Below, in pieces: positions 1 to 5,276 of a stretch of 7,222 nucleotides of DNA; position 1 is the first letter of the stretch, and each line of letters opens with the position of its first letter. Under the pieces are notes generated by a model, which worked only from the letters and a program-made list of their open reading frames with translations, ran no database searches and had not been told where the DNA came from. The translations under genes and the position numbers were made by a program. The stretch lies in contig CATOKC010000151.1 of NCBI GenBank assembly GCA_951800675.1, positions 1 through 7,222 of the forward strand, read 5' to 3'. Origin of the DNA: an uncultured Oscillibacter sp. (GTDB lineage Bacteria > Bacillota_A > Clostridia > Oscillospirales > Oscillospiraceae).

Positions 1-164
1 CCGCGGATCTGCACATCCTGAAGCTCTTCTTTCCGCCGGGCCAGCGCCTGGTCCATCAGTTCGGGAAAGCCTGCTCCGAACCCGTAGTCCACCCAGTCTC
101 CGGAGCGGACCAATTTGGCGGCCTCTTCCGGTGTGGCAAATTTGCTTCTGTAGTTTTCTAACAT
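1..164 (-). CDS. Acetyl-CoA hydrolase / CoA-transferase family protein, N-terminal part (cut by window edge)
   Basis: The first 54 codons of a gene that runs off the left edge. The visible protein begins MLENYRSKFATPEEAAKLV and continues with SGDWVDYGFGAGFPELMDQA and then LARRKEELQDVQIR. This matches the N-terminus of the acetyl-CoA hydrolase/transferase family (butyryl-CoA:acetate or 4-hydroxybutyrate CoA-transferase type), where a 'TPEEAAKLVKSGDWVDYG' stretch is followed by 'LARKDELKDVKIRG'. Such cytosolic enzymes move CoA between an acyl-CoA and acetate or another acid through a glutamyl-CoA thioester; the catalytic Glu lies outside the window. The ATG at 164 is supported by AAGAGGTGG just upstream (168-176). 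The gene lies 185 bases downstream of korC on the same strand and has its own good promoter. No terminator is seen after korC, so some read-through is possible. Family assignment is firm; acyl-CoA substrate is unknown. Confidence 0.85.
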   Translation of the reverse strand, partial: MLENYRSKFATPEEAAKLVRSGDWVDYGFGAGFPELMDQALARRKEELQDVQIR

Positions 165-167
165 AGT

Positions 168-176
168 CCACCTCTT
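168..176 (-). promoter_or_regulatory. Ribosome binding site of the CoA-transferase gene
   Basis: On the minus strand AAGAGGTGG lies three bases before the ATG at 164. The purine core AGAGG is about six bases from the start, normal spacing, which supports the chosen start. Confidence 0.7.
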
Positions 177-264
177 AGCTGCGGATCGCATAAATTTTTG
201 GACGCGCCGCGGCCCTCACGCTCCCGCCGCCTGTTTTAACGCGTACAGTCGGAAAGCATCTCTT

Positions 265-292
265 ATTATATCAGAGATCCGGCTGTATGCAA
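265..292 (-). promoter_or_regulatory. Sigma-70/sigma-A promoter of the CoA-transferase gene (extended -10)
   Basis: Read on the minus strand: a -35-like TTGCAT (292-287), a 16-base spacer, and a perfect -10 TATAAT (270-265). The -10 is preceded by TG one base upstream, giving the extended form TGATATAAT. Transcription should start near 258, leaving a leader of about 95 bases. The leader is GC-rich and can pair GCGGC with GCCGC across roughly 12 bases, but no riboswitch class is recognised. A short inverted repeat, ATCTCT/AGAGAT (258-263 and 273-278), brackets the -10 and could be an operator or chance. The promoter means the CoA-transferase can be expressed independently of kor. Confidence 0.6.
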
Positions 293-349
293 GGCCTTTT
301 GGCAGGAAGGCGCGCGGCCGCGGCACATCCGTCAAGAGAAAGAGAACGG

Positions 350-883
350 TCAGCTGCTCAGGGCCAGGCCGGCATCCAGGGCCTGGATATTGATGTCGAT
401 GACTTTGGGCTTGGCGGCAAAGTATTCCCTGATCGCTGCCGCCACACTTTCCCGCTGGAGCATGCCCGTATGTTTCAGCATGGCGCCCAGGGCGATGGTA
501 TTGGCCACCGCCATATTGCCTATGTCAATCCCCATCTGCTTAAAGGGGTGGCCGATGTGGATGCCTTTGACCCCCTGTCCGGGTCTGACCAGCTCAGTGT
601 CATAAAATACCAGGGTTTGGTCCGACAGTCTGTCTGAATAACGGTCGTAGGCCACTTGGGCCAGACAGAGGATCACGTCGGGGACCTCGATGTTGGGGTA
701 GCTGATGGGCTGATCGCTGACGATGACATCAGATTTGGTGAATGTCCCTCTGGTTTCCGAGCCATAGGAGGCCGCCAGGGTCGCATACACGTTTTCGTGG
801 ATCGAGGCGGCTTCTCCAATAATCTCTCCAGTGGAAATCAGGCCCTGGCCCCCTACACCGCTCAGTACGATCTGCAGTTTCAT
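350..883 (-). CDS. korC: 2-oxoacid:ferredoxin oxidoreductase, gamma subunit (KorC)
   Basis: A 177-residue protein, the usual size for a stand-alone gamma subunit of the four-subunit 2-oxoacid:ferredoxin oxidoreductases. The N-terminus has the family's glycine motif GVGGQG at residues 9-14, followed by ASYGSETRG (residues 38-46), equivalent to the 'YGPEARGG' segment of the family. In characterised relatives this domain helps hold the TPP/CoA active site formed by alpha and beta; the complex is cytosolic. The ATG overlaps the korB stop in ATGA (883-880), so the two are translationally coupled; AGGAGG lies about ten bases upstream inside korB. It is the last gene of the korD-A-B-C operon. No clear terminator follows; a weak GCCTT/AAGGC pairing lacks a U-run. 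Whether the complex uses 2-oxoglutarate, branched-chain or other 2-oxoacids cannot be read from this subunit. Confidence 0.93.
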   Translation of the reverse strand: MKLQIVLSGVGGQGLISTGEIIGEAASIHENVYATLAASYGSETRGTFTKSDVIVSDQPISYPNIEVPDVILCLAQVAYDRYSDRLSDQTLVFYDTELVRPGQGVKGIHIGHPFKQMGIDIGNMAVANTIALGAMLKHTGMLQRESVAAAIREYFAAKPKVIDINIQALDAGLALSS

Positions 884-1707
884 CCCTGCGCCGCCTCCTC
901 TCCGCCCAGCTTTTTAATAATCTGATGGTAGCGGGTATAGTAATCCTCTCTGGGTCTGTTTACCAGAACACCGGTAAGGAATTTGCCCTCCAACTCCTCC
1001 TGACTCATGGAGCCGGCCCGTTCCACAGGGACCGTCATGCTGTTGAGCTTTTCCAGCATTTGAGCCGCGCCGCCGAACTTGTTCAGCCGGCCGTAGTGGG
1101 TGGGGCAGGTGTCCATGATCTCAATCAGAGCGAAGCCCCTGGTCTGCATACCCTGTCTGATCAAGCTGCGGATCTGGACCGGATTATAGGGAGTAGAACG
1201 GGCTACAAAGGGAGCTCCAGCCGCCTCAGCCAGCCTGCAGATATCAAAACCAGGTTCTACATGTCCATAGACAGAGGTGGAAGTGATGCTTCCCTCCGGA
1301 GTGGTGGCGGAGTACTGACCGCCGGTCTGCCCATAGTTGTAGTTGTTGGCAATGATGGCGGTGAGGTTGACGTTCCGGCGGGCACAGTGGATCAGGTGGT
1401 TTCCGCCGATGGTGGTGCCGTCCCCGTCGCCCATGGTGACCAAAACGTTCAAATCGGGGTTGGCCAGCGCCACGCCGGTGGCGGCAGCCAGGGCCCGGCC
1501 GTGGGTGACGTGCATACAGTTGATATCCAGATAGTCATCCACCCGGCCGAAGCAGCCGATGCCGCTGACCAGGGCGATGTCGTGTTTGTCCAGCTCCTGC
1601 TGGGCCAGGGCGTCGGCAATGGCCTGGAGGATGATGCCGTGGCCGCAGCCGGCGCACCAGGTATGAGGCAGCTTGTCAAAAAGCATGTAGTCCTTGTAGT
1701 TGGCCAC
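880..1707 (-). CDS. korB: 2-oxoacid:ferredoxin oxidoreductase, TPP-binding beta subunit (KorB)
   Basis: A 275-residue catalytic beta subunit that binds thiamine pyrophosphate and, in this family, one [4Fe-4S] cluster. The cluster cysteines can be placed: C18 and C21 in WCAGCGHG, C52 in GIGCFGR, and C201 in DTCPTHYGR. These fit the four-cysteine pattern of structurally known archaeal relatives. The TPP/Mg2+ motif is GDGDGTTIGGNH at 93-104, completed by NN at 121-122 and followed by YGQTGGQYSATTP (125-137). Together with KorA it converts a 2-oxoacid plus CoA to acyl-CoA and CO2 and reduces ferredoxin. The start is GTG at 1707, one base after the korA stop, with AAGGAGG at 1717-1723 inside the end of korA and nine bases from the start. 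Family is certain; substrate is not. The Phe after C52 sits where I recall Ser being commoner. Confidence 0.95.
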   Translation of the reverse strand: MANYKDYMLFDKLPHTWCAGCGHGIILQAIADALAQQELDKHDIALVSGIGCFGRVDDYLDINCMHVTHGRALAAATGVALANPDLNVLVTMGDGDGTTIGGNHLIHCARRNVNLTAIIANNYNYGQTGGQYSATTPEGSITSTSVYGHVEPGFDICRLAEAAGAPFVARSTPYNPVQIRSLIRQGMQTRGFALIEIMDTCPTHYGRLNKFGGAAQMLEKLNSMTVPVERAGSMSQEELEGKFLTGVLVNRPREDYYTRYHQIIKKLGGEEAAQG

Positions 1708-1708
1708 G

Positions 1709-2851
1709 TCAGAGCGCCTCCTTCCATGCGGAAATGATCTGAGAGGGGGAGATCAGGATACCGTCCACCCGGTTGGCCTGCACCACCTTACAGCCGTAAT
1801 CGTTCAGCTTGCGGACTTCGCCGGCGATCTGGCCCAGGTTCAGCTCAGGGACCACAACTGTCTCCGCGGAGGAGAGTACCGCCCGGATTTCCTTCTCAGG
1901 CAGAGGCCACACCGTCTGAAGCTGGAGGATGCCGACCTTTTCCCCCTGCGCCCGGAGCTGCTCCATGGCCCCCAGCGCGCTTCTGGTGGAGCAGCCGTAG
2001 GTGATAAACACAGTTTCAGCGTCCTCCAGGTGGTACCGCTTTGTCATGCAGATGTCGTCTGCGTTCTTCTCAATCTTGTCGGTGAGATAGTGGGTCACCC
2101 GATGGATGTTCTCAGGGGTTGGACGGAACTCTCCCTTCTCGTCGTGGGTGGAGCCGGTGGTGCGGGAGAGATATCTGTCCGAACCAAAGGGGGGCATGGC
2201 GGCTGGCATGACGCCGTCGTATTGATAGGGGCGGAAGTCCTTCTGCTCAATGCCCGCTTCGGGCTGCTTCCGGTCGATGACCTCGCCGGGCTCCAGTGCC
2301 CGGATGGTGACCGTCTCCCGCAGGTGGCCGATGGTCTCGTCCGCCAGCAGGTACACGGGGGTGCGGTACTTCTCCGCCAGGTTGAAGGCCTGGACTGTGA
2401 GGTCAAAGCACTCCTGCACCGAGGCGGGGGACAGAGCGATGATGCTGTGGTCGCCATGCGTCCCCCAGCGGGCCTGCATCACATCTCCCTGAGCGGGCTT
2501 GGTGGCCGCGCCGGTGGAAGGCCCGCTGCGCTGTACGTCAATGATAACGCAGGGGATCTCCGACATGATCCCAAGCCCCAGGTTTTCCTGCATCAGCGAG
2601 ACGCCGGGCCCGCTGGTGGCGGTGTAGGCTTTTTTGCCCGCCACTGAGGCCCCCAGCAGAGCGGCCATGGAGCTGATCTCATCCTCCATCTGAACATACA
2701 GGCCGCCGACCCTGGGCAGCATCTGGGAGGAGTACTCCGCGATTTCAGAGCTGGGGGAGATGGGATAACCGGCGTAGAAGCGGGCTCCGGCAGCCAGAGC
2801 GCCCTCCACTATGGCAATATTGCCCTCGATAAATCGTTTTTCTTCCTTCAT
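1709..2851 (-). CDS. korA: 2-oxoacid:ferredoxin oxidoreductase, alpha subunit (KorA)
   Basis: A 380-residue alpha subunit without a fused gamma domain, matching the separate korC gene. It shows the pyrimidine-binding domain signature GYPISPSSEIAEY (28-40), MEDEISSMAALLGASVAG (55-72), TSGPGVSLMQENLG (79-92) and the KorA-type RSGPSTGAATKPAQGDVMQ (108-126) followed by RWGTHGDH (128-135). The C-terminal third is the transketolase C-like domain that contributes to CoA binding. Alpha and beta together form the active site where the 2-oxoacid is decarboxylated on TPP and passed to CoA. The ATG at 2851 overlaps the stop of korD in ATGA, and the stop lies one base before the korB GTG, so translation of the operon is tightly coupled. 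2-Oxoglutarate is the usual annotation for this subgroup, but branched-chain or aryl 2-oxoacids cannot be excluded. Confidence 0.94.
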   Translation of the reverse strand: MKEEKRFIEGNIAIVEGALAAGARFYAGYPISPSSEIAEYSSQMLPRVGGLYVQMEDEISSMAALLGASVAGKKAYTATSGPGVSLMQENLGLGIMSEIPCVIIDVQRSGPSTGAATKPAQGDVMQARWGTHGDHSIIALSPASVQECFDLTVQAFNLAEKYRTPVYLLADETIGHLRETVTIRALEPGEVIDRKQPEAGIEQKDFRPYQYDGVMPAAMPPFGSDRYLSRTTGSTHDEKGEFRPTPENIHRVTHYLTDKIEKNADDICMTKRYHLEDAETVFITYGCSTRSALGAMEQLRAQGEKVGILQLQTVWPLPEKEIRAVLSSAETVVVPELNLGQIAGEVRKLNDYGCKVVQANRVDGILISPSQIISAWKEAL

Positions 2852-3051
2852 TCCTGAACCGCCTCCACTTCGATCGCAAAGTCCGGACAGCGCATCTCAC
2901 ACAACCGGCAGCCGATACAGGCCGCTGAGTCTGCCGCCTCGGGGCAGTGGCCTACGGCCTGGGTCAACACCTTTCTGGGGCAGAAGTGAACACAGATGCC
3001 GCACTGTTTGCAGTGTCCCTCCCGGATGATAATATTGAATTTCCTGGCCAT
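2848..3051 (-). CDS. korD: 2-oxoacid:ferredoxin oxidoreductase, 2[4Fe-4S] ferredoxin-like delta subunit (KorD)
   Basis: A 67-residue bacterial-type ferredoxin and first gene of the kor operon. It has two complete cluster motifs: CKQCGICVHFCP (C14, C17, C20, C24) and CIGCRLCEMRCP (C45, C48, C51, C55), each CxxCxxCxxxC. The second cysteine set normally pairs across with the first to bind two [4Fe-4S] clusters. In the Kor complex it carries electrons from the KorB cluster to free ferredoxin. An in-frame ATG at 3138 would add 29 residues, but the added segment has no family resemblance and lies upstream of AAGGAGGT (3063-3070), so ATG 3051 is preferred. The spacing from that ribosome site is long, about 12 bases; intervening ATGs at 3062 and 3059 are out of frame. 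The stop overlaps the korA start (ATGA). Confidence 0.93.
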   Translation of the reverse strand: MARKFNIIIREGHCKQCGICVHFCPRKVLTQAVGHCPEAADSAACIGCRLCEMRCPDFAIEVEAVQE

Positions 3052-3062
3052 TGTCTCATCAT

Positions 3063-3070
3063 ACCTCCTT
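3063..3070 (-). promoter_or_regulatory. Ribosome binding site of korD
   Basis: Minus-strand AAGGAGGT, close to a perfect anti-Shine-Dalgarno match. It fixes the korD start at 3051 rather than 3138. About 12 bases separate GGAGG from the ATG, longer than the usual 5-9. Two out-of-frame ATGs (3062 and 3059) fall in the gap and could lower initiation at the true start. Confidence 0.7.
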
Positions 3071-3130
3071 GGTCCGCCTGAACGATAAGGTTGGTTTCCT
3101 CTTGCTGTATTTCCCATCATACACAAAAAG

Positions 3131-3159
3131 AGATTCACAATCTACATCTATTTTGTCAA
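3131..3159 (-). promoter_or_regulatory. Candidate kor operon promoter with overlapping palindrome
   Basis: On the minus strand a perfect -35 TTGACA (3159-3154) lies in the odd palindrome TTTGACAAA. At 17 bases spacing the -10 position reads GAATCT (3136-3131), a poor match to TATAAT. That -10 position overlaps the palindrome AGATT-GTG-AATCT (3131-3143). A second possible -10, TATGAT, lies further downstream on the minus strand, but it has no -35 at correct distance. This region, between the AraC terminator and korD, must hold the kor control signals. A promoter with a poor -10 and an overlapping palindrome suggests regulation, perhaps by the neighbouring AraC protein, but this is inference. 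Confidence 0.35.
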
Positions 3160-3221
3160 AGAATTTGCTAATATTGTTTATACGTCTTGGCAGTGGGAGG
3201 CCGGCCGCGAAAGTGGATTCC

Positions 3222-3256
3222 AAACAGAAAGGCACCGTGAGCGTTCACGGCGCCTT
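3222..3256 (-). terminator. Rho-independent terminator of the AraC-family gene
   Basis: On the minus strand AAGGCGCCGTGA, loop ACGC, TCACGGTGCCTT form a 12-base-pair stem with one G-T wobble (3229-3256). It is followed by a T-rich tail TTTCTGTTTG. It lies 29 bases after the regulator's stop codon and should insulate kor from regulator transcription. Confidence 0.85.
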
Positions 3257-3284
3257 CATGCGCAATCAAATCTCTTTCTGAATA

Positions 3285-4091
3285 CTAGCGATAACGGAGG
3301 GATTTTACATATTTTCCCGGAGAGACTCCAATGATCTGGCCAAAGCTCCGAATAAAGTGGGCGTTGTTTTTAAAGCCTACCCGCTCTCCCGCCTCCTGTA
3401 CGCTCGTCCCGCCCCGCAGCAGGACACAGGCCTGGCGGATCCGGTAATTGACCAGATAAGCGCCTACGCCGAAACCGGTCAGTTCCTTGAATTGGTGGCA
3501 GAGATAATATTTGCTGATAAAAAACTGCTGGCTGAGCATATCCAGAGTAATTTCTTCTGTATAGTGGTCGTGGATATACTCGATCAGCGGCATGATCCGG
3601 GCAAATTTCTTGGATGGATGGGGCGGAGGCTGAGGGATCGCTTTTTGTATGATACGGCCTATTTTTAATATTATCTCCATAAAAACGATGTTTCTTTGCA
3701 AATCGCTCCCGAATTCCGTGGTTTCCTCCCGGCATTTTTCCATCAGAGCGCTCAATTCTTCAAACTGCTCCGGAGAGAGAACAGAATAATAATTGCAGCT
3801 GTCGAAGAGCGGCTGCAAATGGGTCTGAGAACTGGAGAGCATCCACAGTGCCTCCGCGGAGAAATGAAGAATATAGCGCTCGTAGGATGCGATATCCACA
3901 ATACAGCGATGGGTCACTTTAGGCGGCAGAAGGAACAGCATTCCACGGCACAGGGGGTACTCGTTGTCCTGAATGTGAAACCTCCCCCCATCCGAAAGGC
4001 ACAGCAACACCTCGTAACTGTCATGAAAGTGAGGCTCGCTGATCTGCTGAAAAGAGTGAATATTTTTTTCCAACTCATAATTCAGCTGCAT
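3285..4091 (-). CDS. AraC/XylS-family transcriptional regulator with N-terminal cupin-type sensing domain
   Basis: A 268-residue regulator. Residues 1-90 look like the cupin-type AraC ligand-binding domain: PHFHDSYEVLLCL (20-32), then RFHIQDNEYPLCRGMLFLLPP (in the 37-57 range) and KVTHRCI. Residues about 168-268 are the double helix-turn-helix DNA-binding domain: first HTH around ITLDMLSQQFFISKYYLCHQ (181-200), second HTH around TSVQEAGERVGFKNNAHFIR (229-248), with the C-terminal signature FGQIIGVSPGKYVKSLR (250-266). Such proteins bind DNA near promoters and usually activate neighbouring genes when a small metabolite binds the cupin. An in-frame ATG at 4133 lies upstream of the promoter -10, so the ATG at 4091, seven bases after GGAGG, is chosen. 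It is the gene just before the kor operon on the same strand but separated from it by a terminator. Its effector is unknown. Confidence 0.92.
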   Translation of the reverse strand: MQLNYELEKNIHSFQQISEPHFHDSYEVLLCLSDGGRFHIQDNEYPLCRGMLFLLPPKVTHRCIVDIASYERYILHFSAEALWMLSSSQTHLQPLFDSCNYYSVLSPEQFEELSALMEKCREETTEFGSDLQRNIVFMEIILKIGRIIQKAIPQPPPHPSKKFARIMPLIEYIHDHYTEEITLDMLSQQFFISKYYLCHQFKELTGFGVGAYLVNYRIRQACVLLRGGTSVQEAGERVGFKNNAHFIRSFGQIIGVSPGKYVKSLRYR

Positions 4092-4097
4092 AAGAAT

Positions 4098-4105
4098 ACC
4101 TCCTT
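4098..4105 (-). promoter_or_regulatory. Ribosome binding site of the AraC-family gene
   Basis: Minus-strand AAGGAGGT with seven bases between GGAGG and the ATG at 4091. This decides the start against the upstream in-frame ATG at 4133. Confidence 0.8.
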
Positions 4106-4121
4106 CTAAAGGGATGCTTTT

Positions 4122-4150
4122 ATGATAACACAAAAAAGCAATTTTTGCAA
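4122..4150 (-). promoter_or_regulatory. Sigma-70/sigma-A promoter of the AraC-family gene
   Basis: On the minus strand TTGCAA (4150-4145), a 17-base spacer and TATCAT (4127-4122) match four and five of six consensus positions. Transcription would start near 4115, leaving a leader of about 24 bases with the ribosome site. The -35 is inside the palindrome TTTGCAAA (4144-4151), which is therefore readable in both directions; the opposite direction has no good -10 at the right distance. Confidence 0.6.
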
Positions 4151-4218
4151 ACTTTATTTTATATAGGTCAATACTTCCGCCTTAGCCGGAGATAAAGTCC
4201 CTCTGTTCTTTGTTCCCA

Positions 4219-4252
4219 CCCGGCGCGGCGGCGTCTTTGCGCTGGCGCCGGG
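4219..4252. repeat. GC-rich inverted repeat in the divergent intergenic region
   Basis: CCCGGCGC (4219-4226) and GCGCCGGG (4245-4252) form a perfect eight-base-pair stem around an 18-base loop. Neither strand has a T-run after it, so it is not an ordinary intrinsic terminator. It lies between the AraC promoter and the phosphatase promoter. The 304 bases between those two genes (4092-4395) hold this repeat, both promoters and two small leader hairpins; I see no small gene there. Confidence 0.55.
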
Positions 4253-4298
4253 GATTACGGAGGTTTGCAGGAAATCAACAAGAAGAGGCCAGGAACAC

Positions 4299-4327
4299 TT
4301 GCATGACGGCGCAGGATTTGATATACT
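4299..4327 (+). promoter_or_regulatory. Promoter of the HAD phosphatase gene (extended -10)
   Basis: TTGCAT (4299-4304), 17-base spacer, TATACT (4322-4327) preceded by TG one base upstream, giving TGATATACT. Transcription would start near 4334 with a leader of about 62 bases. The layout closely resembles the CoA-transferase promoter (TTGCAT, then TGATATAAT). Confidence 0.6.
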
Positions 4328-4336
4328 GTCCGGGAA

Positions 4337-4369
4337 GCCTCTCTGAGAAGAGGCGTCCTGCCGCCGGAC
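4337..4369 (+). other. Two small hairpins in the leader of the phosphatase mRNA
   Basis: GCCTCT/AGAGGC (4337-4342 with 4349-4354) forms a six-base-pair stem with a six-base loop. It is followed at once by GTCC/GGAC (4355-4358 with 4366-4369). No T-run follows, so they are not terminators. They could affect mRNA stability. No known riboswitch is recognised. Confidence 0.35.
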
Positions 4370-4380
4370 ACAGCGGGAAA

Positions 4381-4387
4381 AAGGGGG
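4381..4387 (+). promoter_or_regulatory. Ribosome binding site of the HAD phosphatase gene
   Basis: AAGGGGG ends eight bases before the ATG at 4396. It supports that start against the in-frame ATG at 4210, which lies upstream of the predicted promoter and encodes 62 residues unlike the family. Confidence 0.6.
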
Positions 4388-4395
4388 AAATAAAT

Positions 4396-5193
4396 ATGTA
4401 TTCCATAGACTTTCAAAAGAAAAAGGGCTTTATCTGCGATATGGACGGTGTCATCTACCATGGAAACCAGCTCCTGCCCGGCGTTCCGGAGTTCCTTCGC
4501 TGGCTGCATGAGGAGAACAAGTCCTACCTCTTTTTGACCAATAACAGCGGTTCCACTCCCCGGGAACTCCAGCAGAAGCTGGGCCGCATGGGGCTGGATG
4601 TCCCTGAGGAACACTTTTACACCAGCGCCCTGGCCACGGCGGCTTTTTTGAAGACTCAGGCCCCGGGCTGCTCCGCCTATGTGATCGGCGAGGCCGGGCT
4701 GCTCAACGCCCTTTACGACGTGGGCATCACCATGAATGACGTGGACCCGGACTACGTGGTGGTGGGGGAGAGCAAGTCCTATTCCCTGGAGACGGTGACG
4801 AAAGCCATCAATCTGGTCCTGGGCGGGGCGAAGCTGATCGGAGCCAACTCCGACGTCTCCGCCCCGGGCGAAAACAGCACTGTCCCGGCCTGCGGCGCAC
4901 TGGTGGCCCCCATCGAGATGGCCACCGGCGCCAAAGCCTACTTCTGCGGCAAGCCCAATCCGCTGATGATCCGCACCGGCCTGCGTCTGCTGAAATGCCA
5001 CTCGGAGGACGCGGTGATGGTGGGCGACCGGATGGACACCGATGTGATTTCCGGCCTGGAGAGCGGCATGTCCACCGTGTTGGTCCTCTCGGGCATCTCC
5101 ACGCCGGAGACGCTGAAAACCTTCTCCTACCGTCCCTCCATGATCCTGAACGGCGTGGGGGATATCGTCCGCACAGCCCGGGGAGAGGCCTGA
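4396..5193 (+). CDS. HAD-superfamily IIA (NagD-type) phosphatase
   Basis: A 265-residue cytosolic phosphatase of the NagD/AraL/PNPase-like branch of the HAD superfamily. Motif I is DMDGVIYHG (15-23; nucleophile D15 and acid/base D17). Motif II is FLTNNSGS (46-53). The Mg2+/phosphate lysine is K186 in CGKPNP. Motif IV is MVGDRMDTDVISG (208-220; D211 and D216). The C2-type cap lies between motifs II and III. Length fits the family (about 250-270). Family members remove phosphate from sugar phosphates, nucleotides or 2-phosphoglycolate, often as housekeeping or repair enzymes; the substrate cannot be read from sequence. It is the only plus-strand gene here, transcribed divergently from the AraC gene with its own promoter and followed by a long hairpin terminator. 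The neighbours give no pathway clue. Confidence 0.93.
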   Translation: MYSIDFQKKKGFICDMDGVIYHGNQLLPGVPEFLRWLHEENKSYLFLTNNSGSTPRELQQKLGRMGLDVPEEHFYTSALATAAFLKTQAPGCSAYVIGEAGLLNALYDVGITMNDVDPDYVVVGESKSYSLETVTKAINLVLGGAKLIGANSDVSAPGENSTVPACGALVAPIEMATGAKAYFCGKPNPLMIRTGLRLLKCHSEDAVMVGDRMDTDVISGLESGMSTVLVLSGISTPETLKTFSYRPSMILNGVGDIVRTARGEA

Positions 5194-5276
5194 TTGCCAA
5201 GACGGCCGCCGATTCCACGACGCACTTCAAAAGTCAGGGCCACCCGTAAAACGGGTGGCCCCGACTTTTGGCAATC
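5192..5276. repeat. Nested palindrome starting on the phosphatase stop codon
   Basis: An outer nine-base inverted repeat, GATTGCCAA (5192-5200) and TTGGCAATC (5268-5276), encloses the terminator hairpin at 5229-5269; its right arm abuts and slightly overlaps that hairpin's arm. The left arm begins on the last two bases of the TGA stop. It may be chance, an alternative fold of the terminator, or the remains of a small mobile palindrome. Confidence 0.45.
5229..5269 (+). terminator. Long hairpin terminator after the phosphatase gene
   Basis: AAAAGTC and GACTTTT (5229-5235 with 5263-5269), then one A/C mismatch, then a perfect ten-base-pair GGGCCACCCG/CGGGTGGCCC (5237-5246 with 5252-5261) around the loop TAAAA. 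The downstream arm ends in TTTT and starts 36 bases after the stop codon. Because the far arm mirrors it, it could also act on minus-strand transcripts from the transposase remnant. Confidence 0.75.

Noticed and set aside
165..349. Possible terminator or small gene between korC and the CoA-transferase
   Set aside because: The only pairing after korC (GCCTT/AAGGC) is short and lacks a T-run, and no coding frame with a ribosome site is seen. The stretch holds only the promoter and leader already listed.
925..1737. Long open frame on the plus strand opposite korB
   Set aside because: It is wholly antisense to a gene with clear TPP and cluster motifs, has low-complexity Val/Gly/Asp-rich composition, and lacks a plausible ribosome site. 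It is a by-product of GC-rich codons.
1700..2647. 315-codon plus-strand open frame opposite korA
   Set aside because: Antisense to the well-conserved KorA; its translation shows no recognisable domain.
3052..3138. Longer KorD start at ATG 3138
   Set aside because: The added 29 residues are unlike the family and lie upstream of the AAGGAGGT ribosome site.
4210..4395. Longer phosphatase start at ATG 4210
   Set aside because: It lies upstream of the predicted promoter, spans the GC-rich inverted repeat, and the extra residues have no family counterpart; ATG 4396 has a ribosome site and starts just before motif I.
4255..5001. 248-codon minus-strand open frame opposite the phosphatase
   Set aside because: Antisense to all HAD motifs of the real gene, with no family resemblance and no own promoter or ribosome site seen.
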